Under the pieces are notes generated by a model that saw only the letters and a program-made list of their open reading frames with translations, had not been told where the DNA came from and made no database searches. 19,113 bases of DNA from Gammaproteobacteria bacterium. Lineage in GTDB: Bacteria; Pseudomonadota; Gammaproteobacteria; UBA4575. The stretch spans positions 1-19,113 of the forward strand of contig JAPUHH010000172.1 of assembly GCA_027297825.1 (NCBI GenBank), written 5' to 3'. Shown one piece after another: positions 1 to 7,293 of this stretch. A program made the translations under genes and the position numbers. The number at the start of each line of letters is the position of its first letter. The stretch's first letter is position 1.

Positions 1-941
1 AGGCATCGGTGGTGGCTATCCGCAATGATCCCCATGGCGGACCTCGCACGATCGAAGCTGTCGGTACAGCAGCCAAGGGCATGCTGGGCCGCACACCCCA
101 TAATATCGAAGCGATACGACCCCTTAAAGATGGAGTGATTGCTGATTTCACTACAACTGAAAAGATGTTGCAGCACTTTATTCGCAAAGTGCATGAAAAT
201 CGCTTATTTAGACCCAGTCCAAGAGTACTGGTCTGTGTCCCATGTGGCGCTACACAAGTAGAGCGTCGCGCAATCCGGGAATCCGCAATGGGTGCCGGTG
301 CACGTAAATGTTACTTAATCGAAGAACCCATTGCCGCAGCGATCGGTGCAGGCCTGCCGATTGAAGAAGCGCGCGGCTCGATGGTATTGGATATTGGTGG
401 TGGCACCTCTGAGGTAGCTGTGCTTTCGCTTAATGGCATTGTCTATTCTTCATCGGTACGACTCGGCGGGGACAAATTTGATGAAGCAATTATCAACTAC
501 GTGCGCAGAAATTACGGCATATTGGTTGGAGAAGCGACAGCAGAACGCATTAAACGTGAGATTGGCACAGCCTATCCTGGCAAAGAAATGCTAGAACTAG
601 AAGTAAAAGGCAGAAACCTATCGGAAGGTATTCCTAAAAGCTTTTCCCTTAACAGCAATGAAATCCTCGAGGCTTTACAAGAGCCTTTATATGGAATCGT
701 CAGTGCTGTGAAGACTGCATTGGAACAAACTCCACCAGAACTGGGTTCTGATGTGGCGGAAAGAGGCATCGTATTGACAGGTGGGGGCGCTTTGTTACGC
801 GATTTTGACCGTCTCATTATGGAAGAAACCGGTATCCCGGTTGTGATTGCCGACGACCCACTGACTTCGGTAGCACGTGGTGCTGGTCGCGCCCTTGAAC
901 TGATGGATGAAATGGGCTCAGAATTATTGACTGCAGACTAA
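1..941 (+). CDS. mreB: Rod shape-determining protein MreB (5' end outside window)
   Basis: Actin-like ATPase that forms membrane-associated filaments and directs lateral peptidoglycan synthesis by the elongasome. The reading frame is already open at base 3 and reads A-S-V-V-A-I-R-N-D, which matches about residue 36 of E. coli MreB, so roughly 35 N-terminal codons, including the first phosphate loop, lie outside the window. Visible family hallmarks are GRTPHNIEAIRPLKDGVIAD, VLVCVPCGATQVERRAIRES, the second phosphate-binding loop VLDIGGGTSEVAVLSL, and the adenosine motif GIVLTGGGALLRD near the C-terminus. The protein ends at a TAA at 939-941. It is followed by mreC after about 97 bp, the usual mreBCD order. 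The GTG at 9 is an internal Val codon, not a start. Identification is essentially certain. Confidence 0.98.
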   Translation, partial: ASVVAIRNDPHGGPRTIEAVGTAAKGMLGRTPHNIEAIRPLKDGVIADFTTTEKMLQHFIRKVHENRLFRPSPRVLVCVPCGATQVERRAIRESAMGAGARKCYLIEEPIAAAIGAGLPIEEARGSMVLDIGGGTSEVAVLSLNGIVYSSSVRLGGDKFDEAIINYVRRNYGILVGEATAERIKREIGTAYPGKEMLELEVKGRNLSEGIPKSFSLNSNEILEALQEPLYGIVSAVKTALEQTPPELGSDVAERGIVLTGGGALLRDFDRLIMEETGIPVVIADDPLTSVARGAGRALELMDEMGSELLTAD

Positions 942-1038
942 CTTATTGGTTGGTCTTTCTCACTGTCGAATTATTTCTGATTCGCTATCATTAGCTCTCT
1001 AATTTAGTTTTAAGGTCAACCCTGATGGAGAATTTGCC

Positions 1039-1905
1039 ATAAAACCGCTGTTTGCCCTAGGACCTTCTGCCACTACTAAATTGACAGCCTTAGTGATTGT
1101 CTCCATCGGCATGATGATCGTGGACCACCACTTTAATCACTTGCGCACTTTACGCTCCACTATGAGTGTAGCCATGTACCCGATTGAATATTTAGCCGGG
1201 CTACCCTCTAAAGTATATAACTGGAGCGTGGAATCATTTTCTACGCGGAACAAATTATTAAGCGAGAATGCCGGATTGCGTGCCGAACAAATTCGACTTG
1301 AATTACAATTACAAAAACTTGCTACTTTAGAAGATGAAAATAATCGTTTGCGAGAACTCGTCTCATCCGTTAAATATTTTGAAAAAGAACGCTTACTCAT
1401 CGCTGAACTTCTCTCTGTAGATTTAGACCCATTTCGTCAACGTTTCGTACTCAATAAAGGTACACGTAATGGAGTTTATGAAGGACAACCATTGCTAGGT
1501 GCACAGGGTATCATCGGTCAAATCGATAAAGTCGGACCCTTTAATTCCGTTGCCATTTTAATCTCAGATCCAAATCACGCCTTGCTGGGTGTCATCGCAC
1601 GCAGTGGACATCGCAGCTTAGTCGTCGGCACAGGAAATATTGATAAGTTGGAACTGCAATATGTGACCAACACTGCAGATATTCAGATCGGTGATTTGGT
1701 CATTACTTCTGGTTTAGATGATCGCTACCCCACCGATTATCCCGTTGCAGAAATCACCAGCATTCAACAAGTAGCCGGGGAACCGTTTGCTAAGGTAGAA
1801 GCAAAACCTCTTGTCAATCTTAATAAGATACGAGAAATTTTATTAATCTGGCCAGAGGGCAAAGGCACCAGCCACACCGCAAGCACTAATACCGCAGACC
1901 CATAA
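1039..1905 (+). CDS. mreC: Rod shape-determining protein MreC, apparent AUA start
   Basis: Bitopic inner-membrane protein that links MreB to the periplasmic elongation machinery. After a short cytoplasmic tail come one membrane segment (LTALVIVSIGMMIV), a coiled coil rich in Leu, Glu and Asn (about residues 60-110) and the periplasmic beta domain, with motifs NKGTRNGVYEGQPLLGAQGI and GDLVITSGLDDRYP. Start choice: family N-termini read M-K-P-(I/L)-F-x-x-G-P-S. Here that stretch is encoded from 1039 with ATA in the place of ATG (ATA-K-P-L-F-A-L-G-P-S). A GGAG at 1027-1030 sits 8 nt upstream, ideal Shine-Dalgarno spacing. No ATG, GTG or TTG occurs in frame between the stop at 1000-1002 and the TTG at 1081, and starting at 1081 would remove the conserved N-terminus and leave the membrane segment as the first residues. 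A CTG at 1048 is another non-standard option. mreD begins 4 bp after the stop, so the two are probably translationally coupled. Confidence 0.93.
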   Translation: MKPLFALGPSATTKLTALVIVSIGMMIVDHHFNHLRTLRSTMSVAMYPIEYLAGLPSKVYNWSVESFSTRNKLLSENAGLRAEQIRLELQLQKLATLEDENNRLRELVSSVKYFEKERLLIAELLSVDLDPFRQRFVLNKGTRNGVYEGQPLLGAQGIIGQIDKVGPFNSVAILISDPNHALLGVIARSGHRSLVVGTGNIDKLELQYVTNTADIQIGDLVITSGLDDRYPTDYPVAEITSIQQVAGEPFAKVEAKPLVNLNKIREILLIWPEGKGTSHTASTNTADP

Positions 1906-1909
1906 AAGC

Positions 1910-2392
1910 ATGAATAACTCGTCTAAGATTTTCACCATTGGCGTCACATTCGTAGTCGCGATGATGTTGATGTTAATGCCCTTACCCGAATGGGCACGAC
2001 CGTTTCGACCAGAATGGTTAGTGCTCACGCTTATTTATTGGTGCTTAACCCAACCCAGGAACATAGGTGTTGGAATTGCATGGATTTTAGGGCTCTGTGT
2101 AGATGTCGTACAGGGAGCCTTACTTGGACAATATGCGTTGGGCTTTGCAATTACCGCATACATTGCAATTCGTTTTCACCAACGTGTACGCAATTACCCA
2201 TTACACCAACAAGCAATGTTTGTTGGCATGATTTTATTACCGTATATGAGCATCTCTCTTTGGATTTTAGGTATTCTTGGCGAAGATCCCAAATCATGGT
2301 TGTACTGGGCACCCGTCATAACGAGTGTATTGGTGTGGCCTTGGGTTTTTTTAGTCCTACGCGCGGTGAGCAACAAATCTTCGATTTATTAA
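1910..2392 (+). CDS. mreD: Rod shape-determining protein MreD
   Basis: Small polytopic inner-membrane protein of the elongasome, partner of MreC and RodA/PBP2. The 160-residue length is typical. The sequence is strongly hydrophobic, with about five membrane segments, and has the family stretch PFRPEWLVLTLIYWCLTQP near residue 31 followed by a conserved acidic G-L-C-V-D-V-V-Q-G segment. It starts 4 bp after the mreC stop, with no clear Shine-Dalgarno, which fits translational coupling. The next gene is on the opposite strand, so the mre operon ends here. Confidence 0.96.
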   Translation: MNNSSKIFTIGVTFVVAMMLMLMPLPEWARPFRPEWLVLTLIYWCLTQPRNIGVGIAWILGLCVDVVQGALLGQYALGFAITAYIAIRFHQRVRNYPLHQQAMFVGMILLPYMSISLWILGILGEDPKSWLYWAPVITSVLVWPWVFLVLRAVSNKSSIY

Positions 2393-2494
2393 ATGGTTTT
2401 AAAAAAACCAAGGAATTTGACCCCTTTTATTCGTATTTCTTGTTGAACTTGCATCAATGGTGTCATGGCTCAATTGATCCAACTATTAGATCAA
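2393..2494. terminator. Convergent mreD / GTPase intergenic hairpins
   Basis: Two inverted repeats lie between the convergent gene ends. A perfect 7-bp stem, TGGTTTT (2394-2400) with AAAACCA (2404-2410), starts just after the mreD stop. A second 7-bp stem, ATTGATC (2473-2479) with GATCAAT (2489-2495), touches the stop codon of the minus-strand GTPase gene. Neither is followed by a convincing U-tract in either direction, and the first is AT-rich, so these are only weak bidirectional terminator candidates. Confidence 0.3.
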
Positions 2495-3904
2495 TCAGTC
2501 TTGGCCCGAGGGGTTCGTGTATTCATCATTTAATTTTTGCACAAAAATATCAGCTGCTTCTCGAATCTCAATTAATTTATTGCGTGCAGATTTATTCCAA
2601 CCCGCAACAAATGGACGCGCTAAAGTCTGCCACCAACGCGTATTACGCAAAAACCCTGCTCGAACACCCCCCTCCAACGCCTCTTCAGGCAATGCTCTTA
2701 CCACCCACTTTGCAACGATACTTCGCACAAAAAAGTGTATTACTAAAAGCAATGCTAGCGACAATAAGATTGCTACCATGAACCCAGTTTTCCCATAGGC
2801 TGCGTAAGCAGTGCCCGAGCCCGCATGCTTGACGAGGTAAAACAACATGCCCGCAAAAATAGGGCCCAAAATGAATACGTCAACTAGTAGAACACGTTTG
2901 ATCCAAGTGTGTACTGCTTCTCGCACTTGCGGCACAATTTTATTCTCAATTTGATTGGCAGTGTTTTCTAAGGAACCAATTATTCGATACACGCGCTCAA
3001 TACTCACGTCAGCAATACGTTGATATATCTCATTAAGGTCCGCATCGCGTTTACGCTTATAACGCTCACGCAAACCCTTATCTTCAATGGGCACAGCCAC
3101 TTCTTCATTGTAAGTCGCATAGAACCTGCCACTTACTAAGCCACCATGAGCTAATGCACGTTGCCAAGCTGCGACGACCTCTTCTACATTGTCTTCCATG
3201 GCCGTAGTGTCAATTTGGTTTAAGATAAATAAAACTTTATTAGAGTCGTTGCGCTGAACCGTGCCAGCCACAAGATGCTCTAGAGTATCGCGCATTGCGC
3301 CCGGCTCAGGATGCCGAGCATCAAAGAAAACTAAGACTAAATCGGAGAGGTTGATAATGTGATCTGTAATGCGCAATGTGGAATTACGCTGTGCATCGGC
3401 ATCAAAGCCAGGAGAGTCTATAAAAATCTTGCCTTTAATAAGATCCGAAGGACAGGTTTTTAATTGCAAATAGGCATCAATTCTCGAACCTTCACCGGCA
3501 GCCACCTTTTCTATCTCTTCACTGATCTGATAAAACGGAAACCGCGGATCTGCATCCAGCGCTAATCCTGGCAGCACCCTTACTTTGTCATCACTGCTAA
3601 AACAAATAACTGTGAACTTATCATCCACCGCTTGATTGCCAGTTTTTTGTAAATCTTTTTGTACATAATGATTAATGAAGGTGGATTTGCCTGCTGAAAA
3701 TGTACCGAGAATTGAAATCAACGGCCACCATGAGATATCTGTTGTGTATGACTGTTTGCTAGAAATAATTCCCAGCTTATAGGCAAGTTTATCTAGCTCA
3801 CAGAATCGGTCCACTATAGAAACAAGTAGAGGATTTTCAGTAGATAGATGTTGGCGCAGACTTTTTATTCGCGCCTTGAGATTAGCATCAGGACCAGCAA
3901 GCAT
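2495..3904 (-). CDS. Dynamin-like GTPase with C-terminal membrane anchor
   Basis: Probable membrane-associated GTPase of the bacterial dynamin-like group; substrate and role unknown. G motifs are clear: P-loop G-T-F-S-A-G-K-S-T at about residues 67-75, switch-region Thr near V-D-D-K-F-T-V-I (about 98), G3 D-S-P-G at 163-166 and G4 N-Q-I-D at 229-232. A basic helical stalk-like region with K-R-K-R (about 280-335) is followed by two hydrophobic segments (about 341-358 and 374-393), which would form a membrane hairpin, and a basic C-terminal tail. At 469 residues it is shorter than classical dynamins. The start is ATG at 3904, with GGA 7 nt upstream. It lies alone downstream of the ChaN-like gene, 109 bp away and on the same strand. 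Bacterial dynamin-like proteins are associated with membrane remodelling or stress, but nothing here fixes a specific role. Confidence 0.85.
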   Translation of the reverse strand: MLAGPDANLKARIKSLRQHLSTENPLLVSIVDRFCELDKLAYKLGIISSKQSYTTDISWWPLISILGTFSAGKSTFINHYVQKDLQKTGNQAVDDKFTVICFSSDDKVRVLPGLALDADPRFPFYQISEEIEKVAAGEGSRIDAYLQLKTCPSDLIKGKIFIDSPGFDADAQRNSTLRITDHIINLSDLVLVFFDARHPEPGAMRDTLEHLVAGTVQRNDSNKVLFILNQIDTTAMEDNVEEVVAAWQRALAHGGLVSGRFYATYNEEVAVPIEDKGLRERYKRKRDADLNEIYQRIADVSIERVYRIIGSLENTANQIENKIVPQVREAVHTWIKRVLLVDVFILGPIFAGMLFYLVKHAGSGTAYAAYGKTGFMVAILLSLALLLVIHFFVRSIVAKWVVRALPEEALEGGVRAGFLRNTRWWQTLARPFVAGWNKSARNKLIEIREAADIFVQKLNDEYTNPSGQD

Positions 3905-3976
3905 TTAGTCGTCCATTAAATGAAAATTATGCATTGTTCTTATTCGCGATTCTGCTCAGTATTGTCGCACAAACCC

Positions 3977-4003
3977 CACTGACTGCAAGCAGCCGCAGTA
4001 GTG
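3977..4003 (-). terminator. Hairpin between ChaN-like gene and GTPase gene
   Basis: CACT-G-ACTGC pairs with GCAGT-AGTG, giving a 9-bp stem with one bulged G. It lies 10 bp downstream of the ChaN-like stop on the minus strand. The following minus-strand bases are G-rich with a short T run rather than a true U-tract, so termination is uncertain. Confidence 0.3.
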
Positions 4004-4013
4004 CTTACGATTA

Positions 4014-4973
4014 TTAGGTGTTTGTTTTTCGCATTTTCTGCAATTGTTTTCTAAATTGCACGCACGGATCTTGATTTGTGTAGCTTGGGGTGAAATACAA
4101 AATATCAAATGCTTTTGACACATCGCCCAAGTAATCCTCCGGATTGAGCCGCTCCGGATGCTCAGGCGTGAAAGCTACGGAAATATACGAAAGGCGCTGA
4201 TATTTATTTAGCAGGTTCATAGGAATTGCATAATTATTGCGCACGTGGCCAGCGCCTGCAATCAACACCACAGGTGACTTATTACTAATCAGCGCATGCG
4301 TCATAATACGATCTCGCTGCAATTGCGCGCGCGCCATAAATTGGACAAATGCGGTATTTGCATGCCCACAATGCGATTTAATAACATCGCGTTTTAATTG
4401 CTTAAAATCTCCGGGCGCAATCCAGTATTCAGCAAAAACTTCTTCAGGCGTATAAGACCCAGCTTTATTAGACCATGTATGCAACGCTTTACTTTCTATA
4501 TTTCCAGCTTTTAACTTGAGACGATGCTGCACTACAGATTGTAAAATAGGCGCATACAAATCCCATTGCCAACCATCATTTCTTATTTTCGCTTGCTCCT
4601 TCAAAGTTTCTAAATTCGTCCAAGTAGTTGGCTGATCTTTCCACGCCTCTACTGCCAACATTTCCATTACTACTGTTGGTTTTGCCCCTGCTTCCACAAG
4701 AGAATTTACCATGCGCGCTTGCAATAAATGATGGTCAATATTCTTGTGTGTTTCCCCTAACAGTACGTAGTTGTATTCTAGTAACTCCACCCTCAGTTGC
4801 TTTTCTGTAATCCAGGAATTTTTTTCGGTATCCCAAATTTTTCCTACCAATGGATGATCACGATAATGCGGTGACTCCCAGTTTTGCGCAAATGCGTTAC
4901 TTGCGATTAGCAATAACCACAATAAATGCACGCGCAAAGACGATCGAAGATGTCTTAACAAACAAATAGTCAT
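4014..4973 (-). CDS. ChaN/Tiki-superfamily exported protein (haem-binding uptake family)
   Basis: Predicted periplasmic or outer-membrane-associated protein of the ChaN (DUF399) family, which in characterised members binds haem and is related to TIKI metalloproteases. Family signatures are L-G-E-T-H-K-N-I-D-H-H near the mature N-terminus, V-V-M-E-M-L after the next strand, and the late A-G-A-G-H-V-R motif. Start choice: an upstream in-frame ATG at 5048 would add 25 residues and run inside rnd. ATG 4973 gives a compact signal peptide, with a basic start (L-R-H-L-R), a hydrophobic core V-H-L-L-W-L-L-L-I-A and cleavage after A-F-A. No Cys follows the cleavage point, so unlike E. coli ChaN it is not an obvious lipoprotein. 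The C-terminus carries an extra basic tail (K-Q-L-Q-K-M-R-K). The start lies 13 bp from the divergent rnd start, and no Shine-Dalgarno is seen. Confidence 0.82.
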   Translation of the reverse strand: MTICLLRHLRSSLRVHLLWLLLIASNAFAQNWESPHYRDHPLVGKIWDTEKNSWITEKQLRVELLEYNYVLLGETHKNIDHHLLQARMVNSLVEAGAKPTVVMEMLAVEAWKDQPTTWTNLETLKEQAKIRNDGWQWDLYAPILQSVVQHRLKLKAGNIESKALHTWSNKAGSYTPEEVFAEYWIAPGDFKQLKRDVIKSHCGHANTAFVQFMARAQLQRDRIMTHALISNKSPVVLIAGAGHVRNNYAIPMNLLNKYQRLSYISVAFTPEHPERLNPEDYLGDVSKAFDILYFTPSYTNQDPCVQFRKQLQKMRKTNT

Positions 4974-4986
4974 TACAATACTAATA

Positions 4987-6126
4987 ATGGAAATTGAACT
5001 AATAACGACAGTCGAACATTTACAAGCATTCTGTACCGATCTGGCCAAACAAAATTGGCTGGTACTGGATACTGAGTTTATACGCGAAACGACATACTAT
5101 CCAAATTTATGTCTCATCCAGATTGCCAACGATGAGCGAGCCGCCTGCATCGATACGCTTGCAATCGACGATCTATCTGCGCTTCAAAAGCTTATTTATT
5201 CAGATTCGGTAATAAAAGTCTTTCACGCAGCCAGCCAGGATCTAGAGATATTTTTCAATCTCTATGAAAGCATCCCCACCCCTATTTTCGACACACAAAT
5301 TGCGGCCAGTGCACTCGGTTATGGCGAACAAGTCAGTTATGCCTATTTAGTCAGTGAGATATGCGATGTGAGCCTTGACAAATCCTTATCCCGCACCGCG
5401 TGGGATAGAAGACCATTATCCAAAAAAGAGCTCCAATACGCCGTCGATGATGTGATTTATCTTGCCAAAATTTACCACCACCTTAGAAAAAAACTGGGGC
5501 AACAAAAGCGCAGCCACTGGGTACAAGATGAGTTTCAACACTTATGCGCCTTAGAAAGATATAAGGTTAAGCCAAGTGAGCTTTGGAAATCCGTTAAAGG
5601 GGTTGGGAAGTTAGAATCACATCAGCTCATTGTGCTCAAGCAACTTGCCGAGTGGCGAGACCAGCAAGCCATAGAAGAAAACAAACCACGGCAATGGATA
5701 TTACGTGATAAATCTTTACGCGCGCTGGCAATCGAACAGCCAACTAACACCTCGGCACTGTCAGACATTGAAGAGCTTTCTCATCAACAACTCACAACAT
5801 ATGCAAAATCAATCTTTGCTTGCATACAAAAAGCGCAGCATACGCCCGAACAAGAATGGCCCGATGCTAGCCAAACGATGCCATTAAGCCGCGAACAAAG
5901 AAAAATAATGAAACAGGCCTCGCAATTGGTGCGCGAAAAAGCAGAAGAATTAAATATTGCACCAACACTATTAGCCAAGCGCAGCATCGTGGAAAAATTA
6001 CTGCGCGGACAACGCGAGTTGCACATTTTGCATGACTGGAGGCAAGACCTTATTGGGAACGATTTAGTGAAGCTTTTTGAAACCCACAGTGCTGCTGAAG
6101 CAACCGATCAATCCGTGGCAAAATGA
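4987..6126 (+). CDS. rnd: Ribonuclease D
   Basis: 3'-5' exoribonuclease of the DEDD family that trims tRNA and other small RNA 3' ends. The exonuclease core shows the metal-binding residues in order: D28 and E30 in L-D-T-E-F, D85 in H-A-A-S-Q-D-L-E and the Y151-x-x-x-D155 pair in Y-A-V-D-D-V. An HRDC-type RNA-binding domain follows (L-A-E-W-R-D-Q-Q-A near residue 222 and the helices after it), and then a second HRDC-like region rich in Lys and Arg. Length 379 matches E. coli RNase D (375). ATG 4987 aligns with the family N-terminus (M-E-I-E-L-I-T-T against M-N-Y-Q-M-I-T-T). There is no visible Shine-Dalgarno, and the divergent start is 13 bp away, so the promoter must lie inside the neighbouring coding sequence. 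Confidence 0.96.
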   Translation: MEIELITTVEHLQAFCTDLAKQNWLVLDTEFIRETTYYPNLCLIQIANDERAACIDTLAIDDLSALQKLIYSDSVIKVFHAASQDLEIFFNLYESIPTPIFDTQIAASALGYGEQVSYAYLVSEICDVSLDKSLSRTAWDRRPLSKKELQYAVDDVIYLAKIYHHLRKKLGQQKRSHWVQDEFQHLCALERYKVKPSELWKSVKGVGKLESHQLIVLKQLAEWRDQQAIEENKPRQWILRDKSLRALAIEQPTNTSALSDIEELSHQQLTTYAKSIFACIQKAQHTPEQEWPDASQTMPLSREQRKIMKQASQLVREKAEELNIAPTLLAKRSIVEKLLRGQRELHILHDWRQDLIGNDLVKLFETHSAAEATDQSVAK

Positions 6127-6266
6127 CCCTTACGGCCGAGGTTGTCATTCGACATCACTATTCTCAGCGATGATCTTCCCAATCAGGAAATAGGAATCAT
6201 CTGGGAAATAGTATAAATTCAGATCAAGCCTCAAATATTCGCTCAAATCAATAAGTAATAACCATT

Positions 6267-6512
6267 ATGACTGTAGATGAAATTAAAATTCTAATAGAAG
6301 CCGAAGTACAAAATTCTAAAGCTATCGTTACCGGTGGAGAAGGGAAATACGAGGCGACCGTAATCAGTGATAGCTTTGAAGGCATGAGTATGGTGAAAGA
6401 ACACCAGCTTGTTTATGCGGCCGTTACAACACAAATTGCAAGCGGGGAGTTGCACGCATTAGCGATTAAAGCGTTTACCCCCGCCGAATGGGATGAGAAA
6501 AATTCTAACTAA
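6267..6512 (+). CDS. ibaG: BolA-family iron-metabolism protein IbaG
   Basis: Small BolA-like protein. IbaG/BolA proteins bind monothiol glutaredoxins with a bridging [2Fe-2S] cluster and act in iron-sulfur trafficking. The 81 residues align with E. coli IbaG along the full length: V-T-G-G-E-G-K-Y-E-A-T-V-I near residue 22, F-E-G-M-S-M-V-K-E-H-Q-L-V-Y, and the diagnostic H-A-L-A-I-K-A-F-T-P-A-E-W containing the conserved C-terminal His. The stop is 5 bp from the stop of the convergent cytochrome gene. In E. coli ibaG is upstream of murA; here it stands alone. Confidence 0.93.
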   Translation: MTVDEIKILIEAEVQNSKAIVTGGEGKYEATVISDSFEGMSMVKEHQLVYAAVTTQIASGELHALAIKAFTPAEWDEKNSN

Positions 6513-6517
6513 CGCAG

Positions 6518-6880
6518 CTATTCGGTAGCTTGTTTTTCAAGACCTATCATCGCAAGTCCTTGTTGTTGCGAGAAGTACCTCGCTGCATATTCCATATCTT
6601 CTTCGCTCAGTGGCGTTACGATGCCCGCCATAATTGCATTTTTGCGATTTCCATTTTTATAAGATTTCAGCGCATAAAGTAGGTAGTCTTGATACTGTCC
6701 CGCAATATGTGGAAAATTTGGAGTAGGGCTATTGCCGTCCGGGCCATGACAAACCGCACATGTTTTAACAATATCTGCACCGTTACTTGTAGGTTCTACA
6801 GCGCGCTCATCTGAGGCATTAACCGGACTAGAGATATAAACCCATGCCGTGACTAATGATGTAATTAATATTTTATTCAT
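6518..6880 (-). CDS. Class I cytochrome c, periplasmic
   Basis: Small monohaem c-type cytochrome, presumably a periplasmic electron carrier. The signal peptide M-N-K-I-L-I-T-S-L-V-T-A-W-V-Y-I ends with cleavage after V-N-A. The haem motif C-A-V-C-H is at about residues 41-45, followed by G-P-D-G-N-S as in cytochrome c4/c553-like proteins, then P-H-I-A-G-Q-Y and the probable distal ligand Met in A-I-M-A-G-I-V (about 84). The C-terminal helix is D-M-E-Y-A-A-R-Y-F-S. ATG 6880 is chosen over an upstream in-frame ATG at 6925: it starts a proper signal peptide, has GTGGGA upstream and avoids overlap. It lies 16 bp downstream of the other cytochrome gene, so the pair is an operon. The two proteins resemble each other and the two halves of a dihaem cytochrome c4. 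Confidence 0.9.
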   Translation of the reverse strand: MNKILITSLVTAWVYISSPVNASDERAVEPTSNGADIVKTCAVCHGPDGNSPTPNFPHIAGQYQDYLLYALKSYKNGNRKNAIMAGIVTPLSEEDMEYAARYFSQQQGLAMIGLEKQATE

Positions 6881-6896
6881 TTTTTCCCACTTTACC

Positions 6897-7220
6897 TTAT
6901 TGTAGAGATTCAAAGTAAGCACCAATATCGGCCATGTCTTCTGCGCTTAACTTAGCAGCTTGTGCTTGCATGGTGGGGTGGCTGCGCCCACCTGTTTGGT
7001 AAGCTTGTAGAGCTGTAGCAATATAGTCTCCATATTGGCCACCCAACTTAGGCACATGAAAGGTTGGATACACATTGGTATAGCTAGGTATTCCATGACA
7101 ACCTAAACAAGCATCAGCTTTTAGCTTTCCCTGTTCTGGATTTCCGGCAGCATAGCTTGCAAACATTACAAGCAAACTTAAATTAGCAATTAAAAAAGCA
7201 CCGTGCAGAATTTTGTGCAT
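6897..7220 (-). CDS. Class I cytochrome c, periplasmic
   Basis: First gene of the cytochrome pair. An N-terminal signal sequence (A-F-L-I-A-N-L-S-L-L-V-M-F-A-S-Y-A-A) precedes the haem motif C-L-G-C-H at about residues 38-42. The segment P-K-L-G-G-Q-Y-G-D-Y-I-A-T-A-L parallels P-H-I-A-G-Q-Y-Q-D-Y-L-L-Y-A-L in the downstream gene, and the probable axial Met is in H-P-T-M-Q-A (about 84). The length of 107 residues is typical for a monohaem cytochrome of the c4/c553 type. A good GGAG Shine-Dalgarno lies about 11 nt before ATG 7220. No partner dehydrogenase or oxidase is in the window, so donor and acceptor are unknown. Confidence 0.9.
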   Translation of the reverse strand: MHKILHGAFLIANLSLLVMFASYAAGNPEQGKLKADACLGCHGIPSYTNVYPTFHVPKLGGQYGDYIATALQAYQTGGRSHPTMQAQAAKLSAEDMADIGAYFESLQ

Positions 7221-7250
7221 GGTTTATATTCTCCAGTATATTTTTGAGTA

Positions 7251-7265
7251 GCCCTAAATTTGGGC
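7251..7265. promoter_or_regulatory. Near-palindrome in divergent promoter region
   Basis: GCCC-taaattt-GGGC is an almost perfect dyad in the 73-bp gap between the divergent cytochrome operon and the HExxH gene. Its position would suit a regulator-binding site, but no family is recognisable and a single short dyad can be chance. Confidence 0.25.
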
Positions 7266-7293
7266 AAGAAAGTATACCTATTTTTTTAGTATT

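Noticed and set aside
1990..2781. A 263-codon open frame across mreD and the GTPase 3' end
   Set aside because: It overlaps two well-identified genes in other frames, has low-complexity non-protein-like composition and crosses their convergent ends.
4974..5048. N-terminal extension of the ChaN-like protein to ATG 5048
   Set aside because: It would overlap the first 20 codons of rnd and bury the signal peptide behind 25 extra residues.
6881..6925. N-terminal extension of the second cytochrome to ATG 6925
   Set aside because: It would overlap the upstream cytochrome gene and displace the signal peptide from the N-terminus.
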